Positions 44,951-55,923 of a DNA stretch of 64,000 nucleotides are shown here, one piece after another. The stretch is from positions 51,807,671-51,871,670 of the forward strand of contig JASWHV010000008.1 in assembly GCA_030760725.1 (NCBI GenBank), in the 5' to 3' direction. The notes under the pieces are model-generated. The model saw only the letters and a program-made list of their open reading frames with translations. It searched no databases and had not been told where the DNA came from. The position numbers were made by a program, and so were the translations under genes. Position 1 is the stretch's first letter; the number at the start of each line of letters is the position of its first letter. The DNA is from Neostapfia colusana. Its lineage: Eukaryota > Streptophyta > Magnoliopsida > Poales > Poaceae.

Positions 44951-46259
44951 CTGGCGAATGAATAAGGTAACCTTTTGTGCTAATTGTGGAGATCTGATCC
45001 TGGATCACCGTCGCCTTGCTAATGAAGTTATGTGTTGCATCAGAGTCAAATAGAATGACAACCGGATTGTCATTTAATGTGAACCTGCCCGCAAGAACTG
45101 GACCTCCTTTGGGCAGATCATCGACTGACACATAATTAACATTTCCCACTTTGGACATGGCTTTTCTTTGCTGTCCAAGATCACTCTTTGGAACTGAACC
45201 CGCAGATATCATGTTGCTGCTCGGTTCAGTTGCTTCATTGACGTTGAGTTCATTGTCAATATGAAGTGGGATACCACTCGGTTCAGCTGAGAAATCACCC
45301 TGATCACATTCAATATCTTGAGGGAAATAACCTTCTGGTGCCCCTGGTGGGTACTGGGGTGCACAAGAAATAGTTTGTTGCTGCGGTAGAGGTAAATAAA
45401 ACCTCTGTGCAGTATAAGAGTCGTCATACTCCAAGAATGACTGCACCTCTTCTAGAACCACTCGACCGGAAGGTGAACGGATTACCCACCGATACTTCTG
45501 AGGCAGATGATTGCATTCATCCTGTGATGAGTCCCTCTGCCTCTTTTCGTTAAGGTAAAGGTTGGAATAATATTCCTGAGTGATAGCACAACTAACAAAC
45601 TCATCAAAACTCTCTTGGCTAACTTGAGCCAACTCACGTCGCAGCCTAGCAGTCAGCTCTCGATAAAAATGATAACCCTTCATGGCTGGTGATTTCACAT
45701 AATCTGGTACATATTGAGCTAAGCGATTGAATTCCTTTGCATACTCAATAACACTCATTTCCCCTTGCTTTAGATTCCAGAATTCATCCAGACTTGTTTG
45801 CATTACGCCTGCAGGAACGAAGCGAGCACGAAATGCATCCTGGAACTCCGCCCATGTGACACGATGCCCTGCTGGTTGGATAGCAAGGTATTCTGCCCAC
45901 CATGATCTAGCAAAGCCGTGAAGCTGCTGAGCGGCAAATAGAGTCTTCTAGAATTCATCACATTGAATCAACCCAAACTTGGACTCAATGACACTTAACC
46001 AGTGATTCGCTTCACAATGGTCAGCCACTTCGGAGAATACCGGCGGTTGTGTCACCAAGAAATCCAGATAAGTGCTCGGGGTTGGCATGTGATGTTGAGA
46101 TTCTCTATTTATTCCTTGCTGAACTAGAGTTTGGAGTGTTTCATTCATCTTTGCCATAATTTCCGCCAATCCGGTTGACGATGGCTCTTGTGATGAAATC
46201 GAGTCATTCCCACCTCGACTTGAACCCCCAAGCTCCATTTGAGAGTGTGCGCGTACCAT
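44814..46259 (-). pseudogene. gag: X- gag and protease, one in-frame stop, protease site mutated
   Basis: ATG at 46259-46257 follows the acceptor-like CAG and gives MVRAHSQMELGGSSRGG. One frame runs to 44814, broken by TAG at 45950-45948. X+ has CAG at the same codon, so this is a C-to-T change. Gag domain: WAEYLAIQP, RARFVPAGVMQTSLDEF, MSVIEYAKEFNRLAQYVPDY. The region between gag and protease is Pro/Gln-rich and I find no CCHC knuckle, unlike element A. Protease reads FDSDATHNF where element A has FDSGATHNF, so the DSG triad is lost. A shift near 44850 follows. Confidence 0.88.
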
Positions 46260-47787
46260 ACTGCACAAAACAAAATTTTGAGTCAATCAAAATTCTATAT
46301 CAGTAGCAAGTAAAGATAAAACATGAACATGTCATGAACTTTATGAAAGCATAACCACATTCATGTTTAAACAAATCTTAAGTACGCTAAACTAATCAGC
46401 TGGACTACTCTGACCAGTTCACACAAACTCCAAAATTTACTCAAGTTAACTACAGATTCTTGACTTGAGTTCAATACCAAAGTTTTAGTAAACTTCAGTA
46501 TATTTCCAACAAGTACTCGTAGGCTCCTTAAGGATTTTTCTACAGGAAGTTATGGCTTAAAAACAGAAAGGTCCAGAGAGGTTTTTGCTGCTGTCCTGGT
46601 TTTGAACAGTTTGCCTTCAACTGGACTTTTCACCAACTTAACGTGTGATTTTGCTCTGGAGGTCTACAAAGAAGTTGTAGAGCACTTGAAAATATTTTCA
46701 GAACTGTATCATACACCTTAATTGGTTAAATCTACTCAGAGTTATGCTCTGTTGAAGTCCAGCAAGAATTCCTGTCAGAAACAGAGCACTCTGTTTTTGA
46801 AAACTTTGACGCCTAGTCATGCTCTCATTTGAATCTTAGCTCAAAATAAGAGTTCAGTAACTAATATTTTTCAAACTTCCATTTTTAGTTGAAAGTTAGT
46901 TCATGAATCATTTCTTCATAGGGAAGAGATTATTAAGTGTAGTACGGTGTCGATGCACCGTAAGAAATATGTCGGTACTACGTTGTCTCACCAAAAGAAA
47001 ATCCTAACCATATTATACCGGCATATGCGTATTATCAGTGGCACTAGGATGGTCACTCACAAACGTGTGCTACTCGGAGTACCTACGTGATTAGTACCTG
47101 CAAAAGAACACTCAATAGTGGTGCACTCAAAGGTTTGGTTTCATTTCAGGCAGGTCCATATTTGAAAGTAAATACATACACCCGTATCATTACCATACGG
47201 TCGTCCTTGAGTTAAGTCACGTCTCAAGGTACGTGATCGTGTTTCTACACCACACGACGGGGAACCCGAGTAGAGCGCGAACGGGTCGTCACGGTTGGAA
47301 ATTTTATCACCCCAACAGATACCACCTACTTCCCTGCAGGGCACGCCGATGGCAAGCGCTGTGTATGTCCTCCTAGGCTATTCCCAGAAGAACACACTAT
47401 CGTGTTACTGACCACACGATGGAGTCTCCACTTTCTTGCCTAATGCAAGCTAGGGACCAGCGTTTCATATGAACTCAGGAACATGAAGAGCTCAAGAGTT
47501 TCATATTAACATCTCACGCCAAGCTGTGAGACCTATCACTGAACCACTTTCCTCGTCAGGGGAGCTAACCGAAATTGAACCGCTTTCGGTGGCGTTTCTT
47601 ACCATTCTTACCTGAACGTAGGTGCATCGTTACATAATCAAAGTTTAGAATTATAACACATATGTTAGTCATGCCACTTTAAGTAACTATACTACTATAG
47701 TCCTTATGTGGGCCTAATAATGTTTCCTCATGGTATCCTAAATTTTTGTCATAATACGATCCTTATTCCGTGCGCTATTACCAATGC
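46260..47787 (-). other. X- leader
   Basis: About 1.5 kb between PBS and gag, matching the X+ leader at 61560-63080. No supported ORF and no orf0-like frame. Confidence 0.75.
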
Positions 47788-47800
47788 GGCTCTGATACCA
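47788..47800 (-). other. primer-binding site of X-
   Basis: On the minus strand TGGTATCAGAGCC, a perfect initiator tRNA-Met match, 3 nt after the LTR end. Confidence 0.9.
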
Positions 47801-47803
47801 CGC

Positions 47804-50800
47804 TGACAGGGCCTGATGCCGCCCGTTTAGTCACGGGGACGGGGCACCTCGCTCGGGAATCACATTTGGTGGTGCCGTGTTATGCGGCACCCAACAGCAC
47901 ACATATAAGGAAAACTGTATTATATAAATCAAAAGCGGAAGCTTACAAATGTTGTTTGTTAATAATTTACATAAATTAGCTACAGCAGAAGTCTATAACC
48001 AACTCACGTCGAATAACTAATGAGCACCTAAGAGGAGGTCCAGCCCGCGGACTCCTGTCGCTAGCAACACGAAGACATGGCAGCGACTAGGTTCTCCATG
48101 TGTAACATGACTTGGAAGTCTCCGAGTCTCACCGGACAACCTTCTTTATATACGTCGATATTAACCTGCAAAACCACTCATATAGCAAGAGTGAGCACAA
48201 AGGCTCAGCAAGACTTAACCGTCTCTCCTAAGGCATGCAACTCTACATGAGAGTAACTTAAACCCTAAACATGTAATTTGCAAAAAGACTCGCCTACATG
48301 TTCATCCTTCACTTTCAGATTTTAGCCATCACATTAGTGACCTTGCACCCAGCAACATTGGAACTCCACAATCAAACAAGAAACGCTTCATTCCAATGTT
48401 ACTTGTCCCACGGTGGAAAATTAACTTTAGTTTGCTCTATCTCTACTTCAAACAAGGTTTTCATGCAATTCCCAATTATCATAGCAGCAATTAAAACTTT
48501 GCAAACTGTTCTCACACAACTTGATTACTACGTCACAGTGCAGTGAGCAAGCGGTATTCATAACTGCGAGGGACGGTGATTCGAATCAAACACTGCCCGG
48601 ATAACTCGACATATACGCCCGCCTCTGAAGACCCAAATCTGGCGTCCTTCATTACGTCGTATGTGGCAACCTTTCACATGACACTCGACTGTAGAACCGG
48701 TCGCACTGTCTCGGGCTCATAGGTCTAACGAGACGGTGTGGTATGCCTCTACAGTCCAATTAACCTGGTACATCGGTTTCCTGGTTCCCATATAGCAGTA
48801 AGCATCCGGTACACAAATCAATACTTGCTCCCAGGGCCGCACACGAGAACGGTCCTTAACCGACACAGGCAGAGCTACTCGACCAAGACCTCATCTTGTC
48901 GCTTCCTAACCCTCCTGCCCGGTCTCATCTTTAGAAATATAAACTTTAGTTTGCCTCTTATTCAACCACACCCATGTAATCCTGAACTATAGCTCGCGAG
49001 TAGATTCCAACTACTCGACTTCTACCGGATGTCATAACCTATTTAGCATGGCAACCTTCTACAGCGGGGACACATTTCTACCCTTGACTCCAGGGTTCAT
49101 TTGGTCATGCATTTGGAGTATAAAACATCCTTGACCTAATGCACATACAAACTCTAACCATGATTGTGAACAAAGTAAAAACTTTATAAATAACTTAAGT
49201 GCAAACCAGAGCTTGCTTTGGTTTTGCAGGTGACTAAAGTCAGATAATTATGAGGTTAATTGTTGATGACTTGAAGCTTAATCACTGCCCTTCTTGCTCC
49301 TTGATCCAAACTTCACTTCTCCACTTTTCAACGTTTAACCACTACACGTTATGAATATGCATATATGTTTAGTTGTATAAATTTAGCTAACAAGTTCTAT
49401 ATACAAGTTTAAAACTGGAACTCTGTTTAAGAATTTAAAATGACACTGGTGCTAGTGGTTTAGGTTTGGGTTTAAGCACTATGATCAAGTGATAAGTATT
49501 TCTCATCACTTGTGTGTGTTGATCATCTAACAGGTTAAATAGAACAGTACTGTTACAAGACTCCAATGAAGCTGAAAATTTTCTTGTGAGTTCCTTGTCA
49601 CAAGAAAGTCATCTGTACCAAAATTCAGAATTTTTCAAAGAGTAGATCACTCAGAACAATTCCCTAAGCATTTAAGCAAAAAGGAATTAACTCTGAATAA
49701 ATTTGCACTTTCATGCAAATTCAAGTGAACCCCAATTTCAAACATACCACAGGGAGCATGCATGAATTTTCCTAGGAATTGTGGAACTAATAATTGCCCA
49801 GAACTGAATTTCCAAGTTTTGGAAATTCTCTGGAATTGTTTCTGTATTCATTTGAACACAGAAACTTCAAATCAGAATTATCCTAAATAAATCAATTCCA
49901 AATGAGCTGAAACTTTTACAGGAGTTAACTAATATCCCATAGAATATTCTGGAAAAATTTTAAGATTTTTGGATGAACCAAACTCCCTCTAAAATTCTTT
50001 TGCTGAAAAGCTTTAAAGAATTTTCCAGAAATAAATAACGATTTTCATATAAATTGGGTTGCATATTTGGATAGAGTTTCTCAACCTGAATCCAACCCAA
50101 TTTGAATCATTAAATGTGGAGCTTCCTAGCAAAAGTTATGAGGTTCTAAAATTTGAACTTAATTTGAGGAATTCATATAAACCGGGAATTGTTCAAATCC
50201 TGCATGTGGGTCCAGGGGACCACGTGTCACTCGCTGGGATAAGACACACAGGGCCACTGAACTCTTCCTGTGCAGCCACAATGGATTCCAGAGCCGCAGC
50301 AGATCAGCAATTTAAAGTTTTGTCGCTGACACGCGGGACCCGCCTGGGTCTTCTTCAACCTTCGGTCGCCCGCGCCCGCGCGCCGCCCGGCTCGCCGGAG
50401 ATCGCCGGATTTCGGCCTCCCGGCCGCCTCTTGGCCCAGTGTTTGCCGCCCGGGGGTTTTTGGGGACGGGAAAACGATCTACAGTGTCGGCACAAGCTCT
50501 CGAAGCCCGGAACCAGGTCGGCGGCGTGCAAAGGCCTCGGTGAAGCTTCGGCGCCGATGACCGATCACTTCAGCCCACGAAAGCTCGAGTGATCGGCTCT
50601 ACAGAATCAGTGACACCTAAGGAAGCTCGACGTGTCCACAAAGTAGCTCGGGAACGGCGGTTACTAGGGTTTCACCGGGCGCCCGATCGTTCCCGCCATG
50701 GCCGCCGATGGAAAAACTTGAAATTAGCTGCAACTACTCAGTTCTAAGCTAGGGTTGCGAAGGAAAAAAGGCCCCCTATCCATTCTAGATCCTGTTTGCG

Positions 50801-51932
50801 CAAAATGAGCAGCTCTAACCAAAAATTGAGCATCAATTTCAAGAATCCTTACCCGCTGTTAAGTTTTCCCCGGCCGAGAGAAGAACTCGAAATTCTTGAG
50901 CTACGGTGCACGGATTGAGCTGAAACTTGGGGAGGAGCAGCGTGATGATCCGGCGCTCCGCTGGGTACCCTTGATCAAGCTTGAAAACCTTCATGTGGGG
51001 CTGTCCATGGTGAACCGAAATGGCGTCCGCCGTGTGCACCTCGGTTCTTGGCGCCAAGCTTCAATTCACGTCCAACAGCAGCTCAGAGCTTCGAGGTGAG
51101 TGGGGGGAACACCTCGTACACACTCTTGCGCTACTTTTTTCGTGTTGGAAACCCAAGCAGCCGAGCCTCGGTTGGCTGTGCATGATCGGGATGAAGTAGA
51201 GCGCGGCCGAGGCGGTTGTTTTGTCACGGGAGCAGAACCCCGAGGGTGAGAGCGAGCTGGGAGAGGCGAAGTCCCTCTGTTGCACTCACGTGGACGATAA
51301 GAGCCGGGGGGAACCGCGCAAGGGAGCATGAGGTGGCGTCGGCAGCAGCCCTCGGTGGCGCGCGCACTGACTTCAGCCAGTTCGAGTGAGAACAGAGCCC
51401 CTGTTTTGCTTCTTATGTAAGTCTACTCCTTATGACATGTGGGCCCCACTGCTCTTCTCCCCCTTATCCTCTCCAAAATCTCTCAAATTTTGCACAGTGC
51501 AAACATCAACCATGAGGAACTCAAATTGAAAATTCATTTGGCAAATTGATAAGTTTTACCTCAGTTTTAAATTTGAATTCAAATTTCAAGGAAATTCCTA
51601 AGCCCCTTTGATATTCATATCAAAAGAACTCCAAACTTTCTCAAAATTTGTATTCTCACTAATTCAAACCTGAAGAATTTGAATATGCCCTCTGATCCTT
51701 GAGTTGGCCAATGCAATTAAGAGTTTTGAACCAACAGTTTGGAACTCTCTTTTTGAGATGGCCACCTTATGTTTGAAGTGAACAATTTAGTTCAAAGACT
51801 GATTTAAACTCCTTTTGCACAGGACCGCATTAACATGTTTATAAAAGTTTTTGCAAGTCCAAATTCTTGAAATTGAACTCAATTTTATTCACAACTCAAG
51901 TTTTGCATTTACAAGTTTTTGGGACTTTTACA
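47804..51932 (-). repeat. X- full-length LTR
   Basis: 4129 bp on the minus strand, from TGTAAAAGTCCC (at 51932) to GGCCCTGTCA (at 47804). Hairpin TGAGC/GCTCA at 48192-48207. The GC-rich middle (about 50200-51300) has open frames on both strands without recognisable domains. Confidence 0.9.
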
Positions 51933-51951
51933 TTCCTCCCTCCTTAAAAAG
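51933..51951 (-). other. polypurine tract before the X- LTR
   Basis: On the minus strand TTTTTAAGGAGGGAGGAA next to the LTR start. Confidence 0.85.
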
Positions 51952-52000
51952 AATCTCGTCCCGAGATTCACAATTAAGACTAACGTGGGGAGGACAACTA

Positions 52001-52380
52001 TCAAACATAAGCCTTTAATAACTCCGGATGATTGCGTTGTAAATACTCCTTTCTTTCCCATGTTGCTTCATAGGACGTGTGATTTTTCCGTAGCACCTTA
52101 AAAAATCGCAGCGTCTGGTTTCTGGTCTCGCGAGTCTTTTCATCAATTATCCGGGTTGGATGTTCAACATAAGTAAGGTCCGGCTTCAAATCTGCTATGC
52201 CCTCCGTGAGAATCTCTGTTGGAACTTTCAAACACTTCCGTAACTGAGATATGTGGAAGACGTTATGAACTCCGGCTAAAGCTGCCGGTAACTCCAAACA
52301 GTATGCCACGGGTCCACATCTTTCGATGATGGCGAAGGGACCGATAAAACACGGAGCTAATTTTCGTTTTACTCCAAATC
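52001..52380 (-). pseudogene. pol: X- integrase C-terminal module and chromodomain
   Basis: Open minus-strand frame with RFGVKRKLAPCFIGPFAI, the GVHNVFHISQLRKCL block and a complete chromodomain (FFKVLRKNHTSYEATWERKEYL), ending at a TGA at 52003-52001. This is the only intact chromodomain in the X group here. Upstream homology stops at about 52380, where LTR H sequence begins, so the catalytic parts are missing. Confidence 0.88.
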
Positions 52381-54697
52381 GCGGAGCGAAAGTCAGGTGG
52401 CGCGAGGTAGAAGACAACTGCGGGTCCCAGCTGTCAGCCTCTGTCCGGAGCGCGCGGGTGCCGTGTTCTAAAATTTAAACAAACCGGCTGACTCAGCGTG
52501 GGAGTTGAATTTCCGTAGGAAAATAAATCAGAATTCAGCTCAAACTTTAGAAATCCATAACTATGTGTAGGATTGTCCGAATGTAGTGAACTAAATCTTG
52601 TTGGATTCAACTCTCTGAGTACGTTCCAGCAAAACAAGTCTAAGCCTTTGAAAGTCTTTATTTTTGCAAGAATTAATTCCCTAAACTTTAAATTATTGGG
52701 AACTTTAACTGGAGATCCACTTTGTGTAAAATTCTCAAATGTGTCCAGGATGTTCATTCTAATATACTTGAGTCTCATGCCAAATTTCAGATCCATCCAA
52801 GTTCATTTAGTCCAATTAATTGTGTGATTAAGTAAACTGCCCTTGAGAAAATGAAAAATGTACAAAAACAATTTTCAGAATTTTCTCAAACTTGTTTAGC
52901 TAATAACTTTCTCAAGGATTCTTCAAATTACATTAAACCAACTCCATTAGAACCATCATAATCTATAGTTTGCAGAATGTAATGGCTTGCTCCATGAAAA
53001 TCCCTAGAAATTCTTAGAAGCTCTAGTTATGGACTGTTATACATTTATTTGTGCATGGCTAAAATGAGCTCTACTTCAAATGAAATTGGGCCAAGTCTCT
53101 GGTTAGGTTTTCAACAAGCCACAGTAAAAATTTCAGAGTCAGAAGTGCTGTCTAGATAGAGTTACATTCTTTACTTCTTCGCTTCAAAACAAATGCATTT
53201 GAAATTTACATGCATTGTGTTATTTTCATTTCGTGTAGTCACTGAAATTGAACAAGCCACGGAGATCTTGGATTTTATCCCTCCGGAAGAATCTTTAGTC
53301 AACGACCAGCAGCAAGGCAAGCTCCAATTTGCATTAACCTTAATTTGAAAGTCTTCTCTTTATCACTTACTTTACGAGTTCAATGTTTTGTGCATTAGAG
53401 TCTTGTTTGTAAATCCAGTTGCATAGCCAAGAGAACCAGGGGGTTTGAGTACAGGTTTTGAACCTCGAGTAGCCACCGCAATGCTTACATTGGTATAGGA
53501 TTTAGTACAAGTTGAGTAGTCGGAACTACTCGTGAGAATAGGCTTAGAAGCACACCACTCAGGTTGAGATATCTCATGAACCATGTGACATGAAAAATGA
53601 GACTGAGCAGAGATTTGGAGCAGCAGGACGTTGGGGCCTGTGTTGCTATAGCTCTGCTTGTGTCGGTTGAGGACCGAGCCATGTGCGGGCCTGTTGAACA
53701 AGCTAGAACTGTACCGAAGACATACCGGAAATATGGGAACCGGAAAACCGGTGTAATTCAGGTAGCGATATGTTGAGGCATTGCTTTTCGTCCAAAATGG
53801 TTGGTTGAGAGCAGCAAGGTGTAAATCTGCTAGCGGGCACGTAGGTTGCTCCACGTAGGGACCTCCTTCTCAGGACGATAGGACCGGTTCAACACTTGGC
53901 TAACGAGTGAAAGGTTGTTGCGTACGACGTCCGGGATGGTTGGTGTAGGCAACATCAAATGCGGGCATACGTGACATGTTATTCGGGTAACCCTGCAGGT
54001 GTAAATCGATTATAATCGCCGTCCCTCGCGGTCAGTGAGTACCACTTATTCACTGTACCGTGACGTAGAGAGAACAGGATAGATGTCATAAATTAAAGTG
54101 CTCTTTCTGAAGTAATCCTTTGATTGTTAATGATGTGCTGTAGATTAGAGCGAATCAAATTTCTTTTCAACCTTAGGCAAGAAACATAGAGGGAATGCGT
54201 TTCTTGTTTGACTGCGGACTTTCTATGTTCCTTAGCACAAGGTTTCCACTCTATATGCGTCTAAAACTTGAAAGTAGGATTCAACTAGTTAGGCGAATAT
54301 TTAAGCAATGTTTTACCTTCCTACTGTACACCTAAACTCCAGCATGTAGAGTTGCATGTTTAGCGGTGTCGGGTCAGTCTTGCTGAGCCTTCGTGCTCAC
54401 TGCTTGTTGTTGAAGTGTTTGCAGGAGTGTATGAGGAGGAGGAGACGGGTCCTCCAGAGGGAACCACCATGGAGTGGGAGCCTGCACGCCGCCGTGTTAG
54501 TGTGGTGTGCGTGTGTAGCTAGTGGGATCACATTCAGGGGCTGAACGTAAACCCCTCTGCTCAGTCTACGCCCGCGAGTGTAGACTACAAACGAATTTTT
54601 GATGTAAACTATGTTCATACAATTTTATGTAATAAAACTTAAGCTTCCGCATTTCGTCTTATTCTGTGTGTTATCCGGTGTTGTGAATCGCAACACC
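52381..54697 (+). repeat. LTR H, right piece
   Basis: A plus-strand continuation of H, ordered like the X LTR: AACTTTAGAAATCCATAAC, GTCGGAACTACTCGTGAG, CGCCGTCCCTCGCGG, then hairpin TGAGC/GCTCA at 54384-54399. It ends at CAACACC, roughly 70 bp short of the expected LTR end, where X+ inserts. Open frames here are short. Confidence 0.7.
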
Positions 54698-55923
54698 TGT
54701 AAAAGCCCCAAAAACTTATAAAGGCAAGACTTGAATGATGAATAAAGTCAAGTTCAAATTCAAGAATTTGGAACTTGCGAAAACTTTTCTAAACATGTGA
54801 ATGTTGTCATGTGCAAGAGGATTTTAAATTCAGTTTTGAACTAAATTGTTCACTTCAATGAAAAGGTGGCCATTTCCAAAAAGAGAGTTCAAACTGTTGG
54901 TTCAAAAGTCCTATTTGTAGTGGCCAACTTAAAAATCAGATTTCATATTTGAATTCCTTAGGTCCAAATTAGTGGGTATGCAAAGTTTCATGAATTTTGG
55001 AGATGTTTGCTACCCATTTTCCAAAAAGGACTTAACTTTGCAAAGAATTCAAATACAAATTTAAATTTGGATGAAACTTGCTCAAGTATCCAAATTGAGT
55101 TCAGATTGTAGCCCCACACATCTGACTTTGGTCATTTGCCAATTTTGAGAGGTTTTGGAGATCTTTTGAGGGATAAGGAGGGACTGCCTTGTGGGGCCCA
55201 GTTGTCATTGAGATGTTCAGACTTGCTACTGAAGTCACCGGGTGGCTCTGTTTTCCCTCGAACTGACTGAACTCAGCGCGCCACCTCCCGAGCTTCTCAG
55301 ACAACCGACGCCACCTCCGGAGCGAAACACAGCTCGTTCTCTTTGCCCCTATTGGCTCCAACCGAGAGCACATCGCCTCACAAACCGCCTCACAGCAGCT
55401 GCTAGCCCGTTACCGCGTGCCCTCGACGAAGAACTCGGCCGCATGCGAAGAAACTGTCAGTCCACCATTGGCTGGCTGATCCACCTCACTGCACGCCGAG
55501 CTAAGCTCCCCAACCCCGGCATCGAGCTCATCTTCCTCCACAGCGCCGAGGAAAGCGGCCGCGACAAGAACTCGTCGCCCGGCGGCCACAGTCCCTCTCC
55601 AGGCGAGTTCTAAACGCCTAAAGGTTTGCCGTTGAACTCTCTCCCCTCCACGCAAACCACGGAACGATGCCGTAGCTCGTCGCGCCGGAATTTCACACTT
55701 TGCCGTCGACATGCAATATAACCCGTGAATAGAAACTTGTGAAATTCTTCTCACGCGATGCACCACTCATCACCAAACCTAGAAACCAATTTTAGATGTC
55801 CGTGCGAGTGCGTGGCATCAAGAACTAGGAAGAATCGTCGAGGAAACCTTTGGTTCTTCAAGTTTTTCAAGTTTCCACCGAAATTGACCTAGGTCACATG
55901 GTGAACTCGTATTTGCTGACGTT
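54698..55923 (+). repeat. X+ LTR, first 1.2 kb
   Basis: From TGTAAAAGCCCCAAAAACTT. It aligns to the first 1.2 kb of the X- LTR (51932 leftwards to about 50700). At about 55924 it switches to pol sequence. Confidence 0.85.

Larger units (their letters stand above)
42626..52380 (-). mobile_element. X-: minus-strand chromovirus, tandem LTR-sharing and truncated
   Basis: Reading on the minus strand: integrase C-terminus (52380-52001), polypurine tract, full LTR (51932-47804), PBS, leader, gag, protease and partial RT (46259-44139), then the last 1.5 kb of an LTR (44138-42626). An integrase end upstream of the full LTR means two copies share that LTR, as after unequal recombination. The 5' end is lost at the H junction and most of pol was deleted. 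The flanks show no matching target-site duplication (TTGTG at 42621-42625). Confidence 0.85.

Noticed and set aside
50059..50592. 177-codon plus-strand ORF inside the X- LTR
   Set aside because: It is antisense to the LTR, has no recognisable domain, and the X+ LTR lacks a counterpart.
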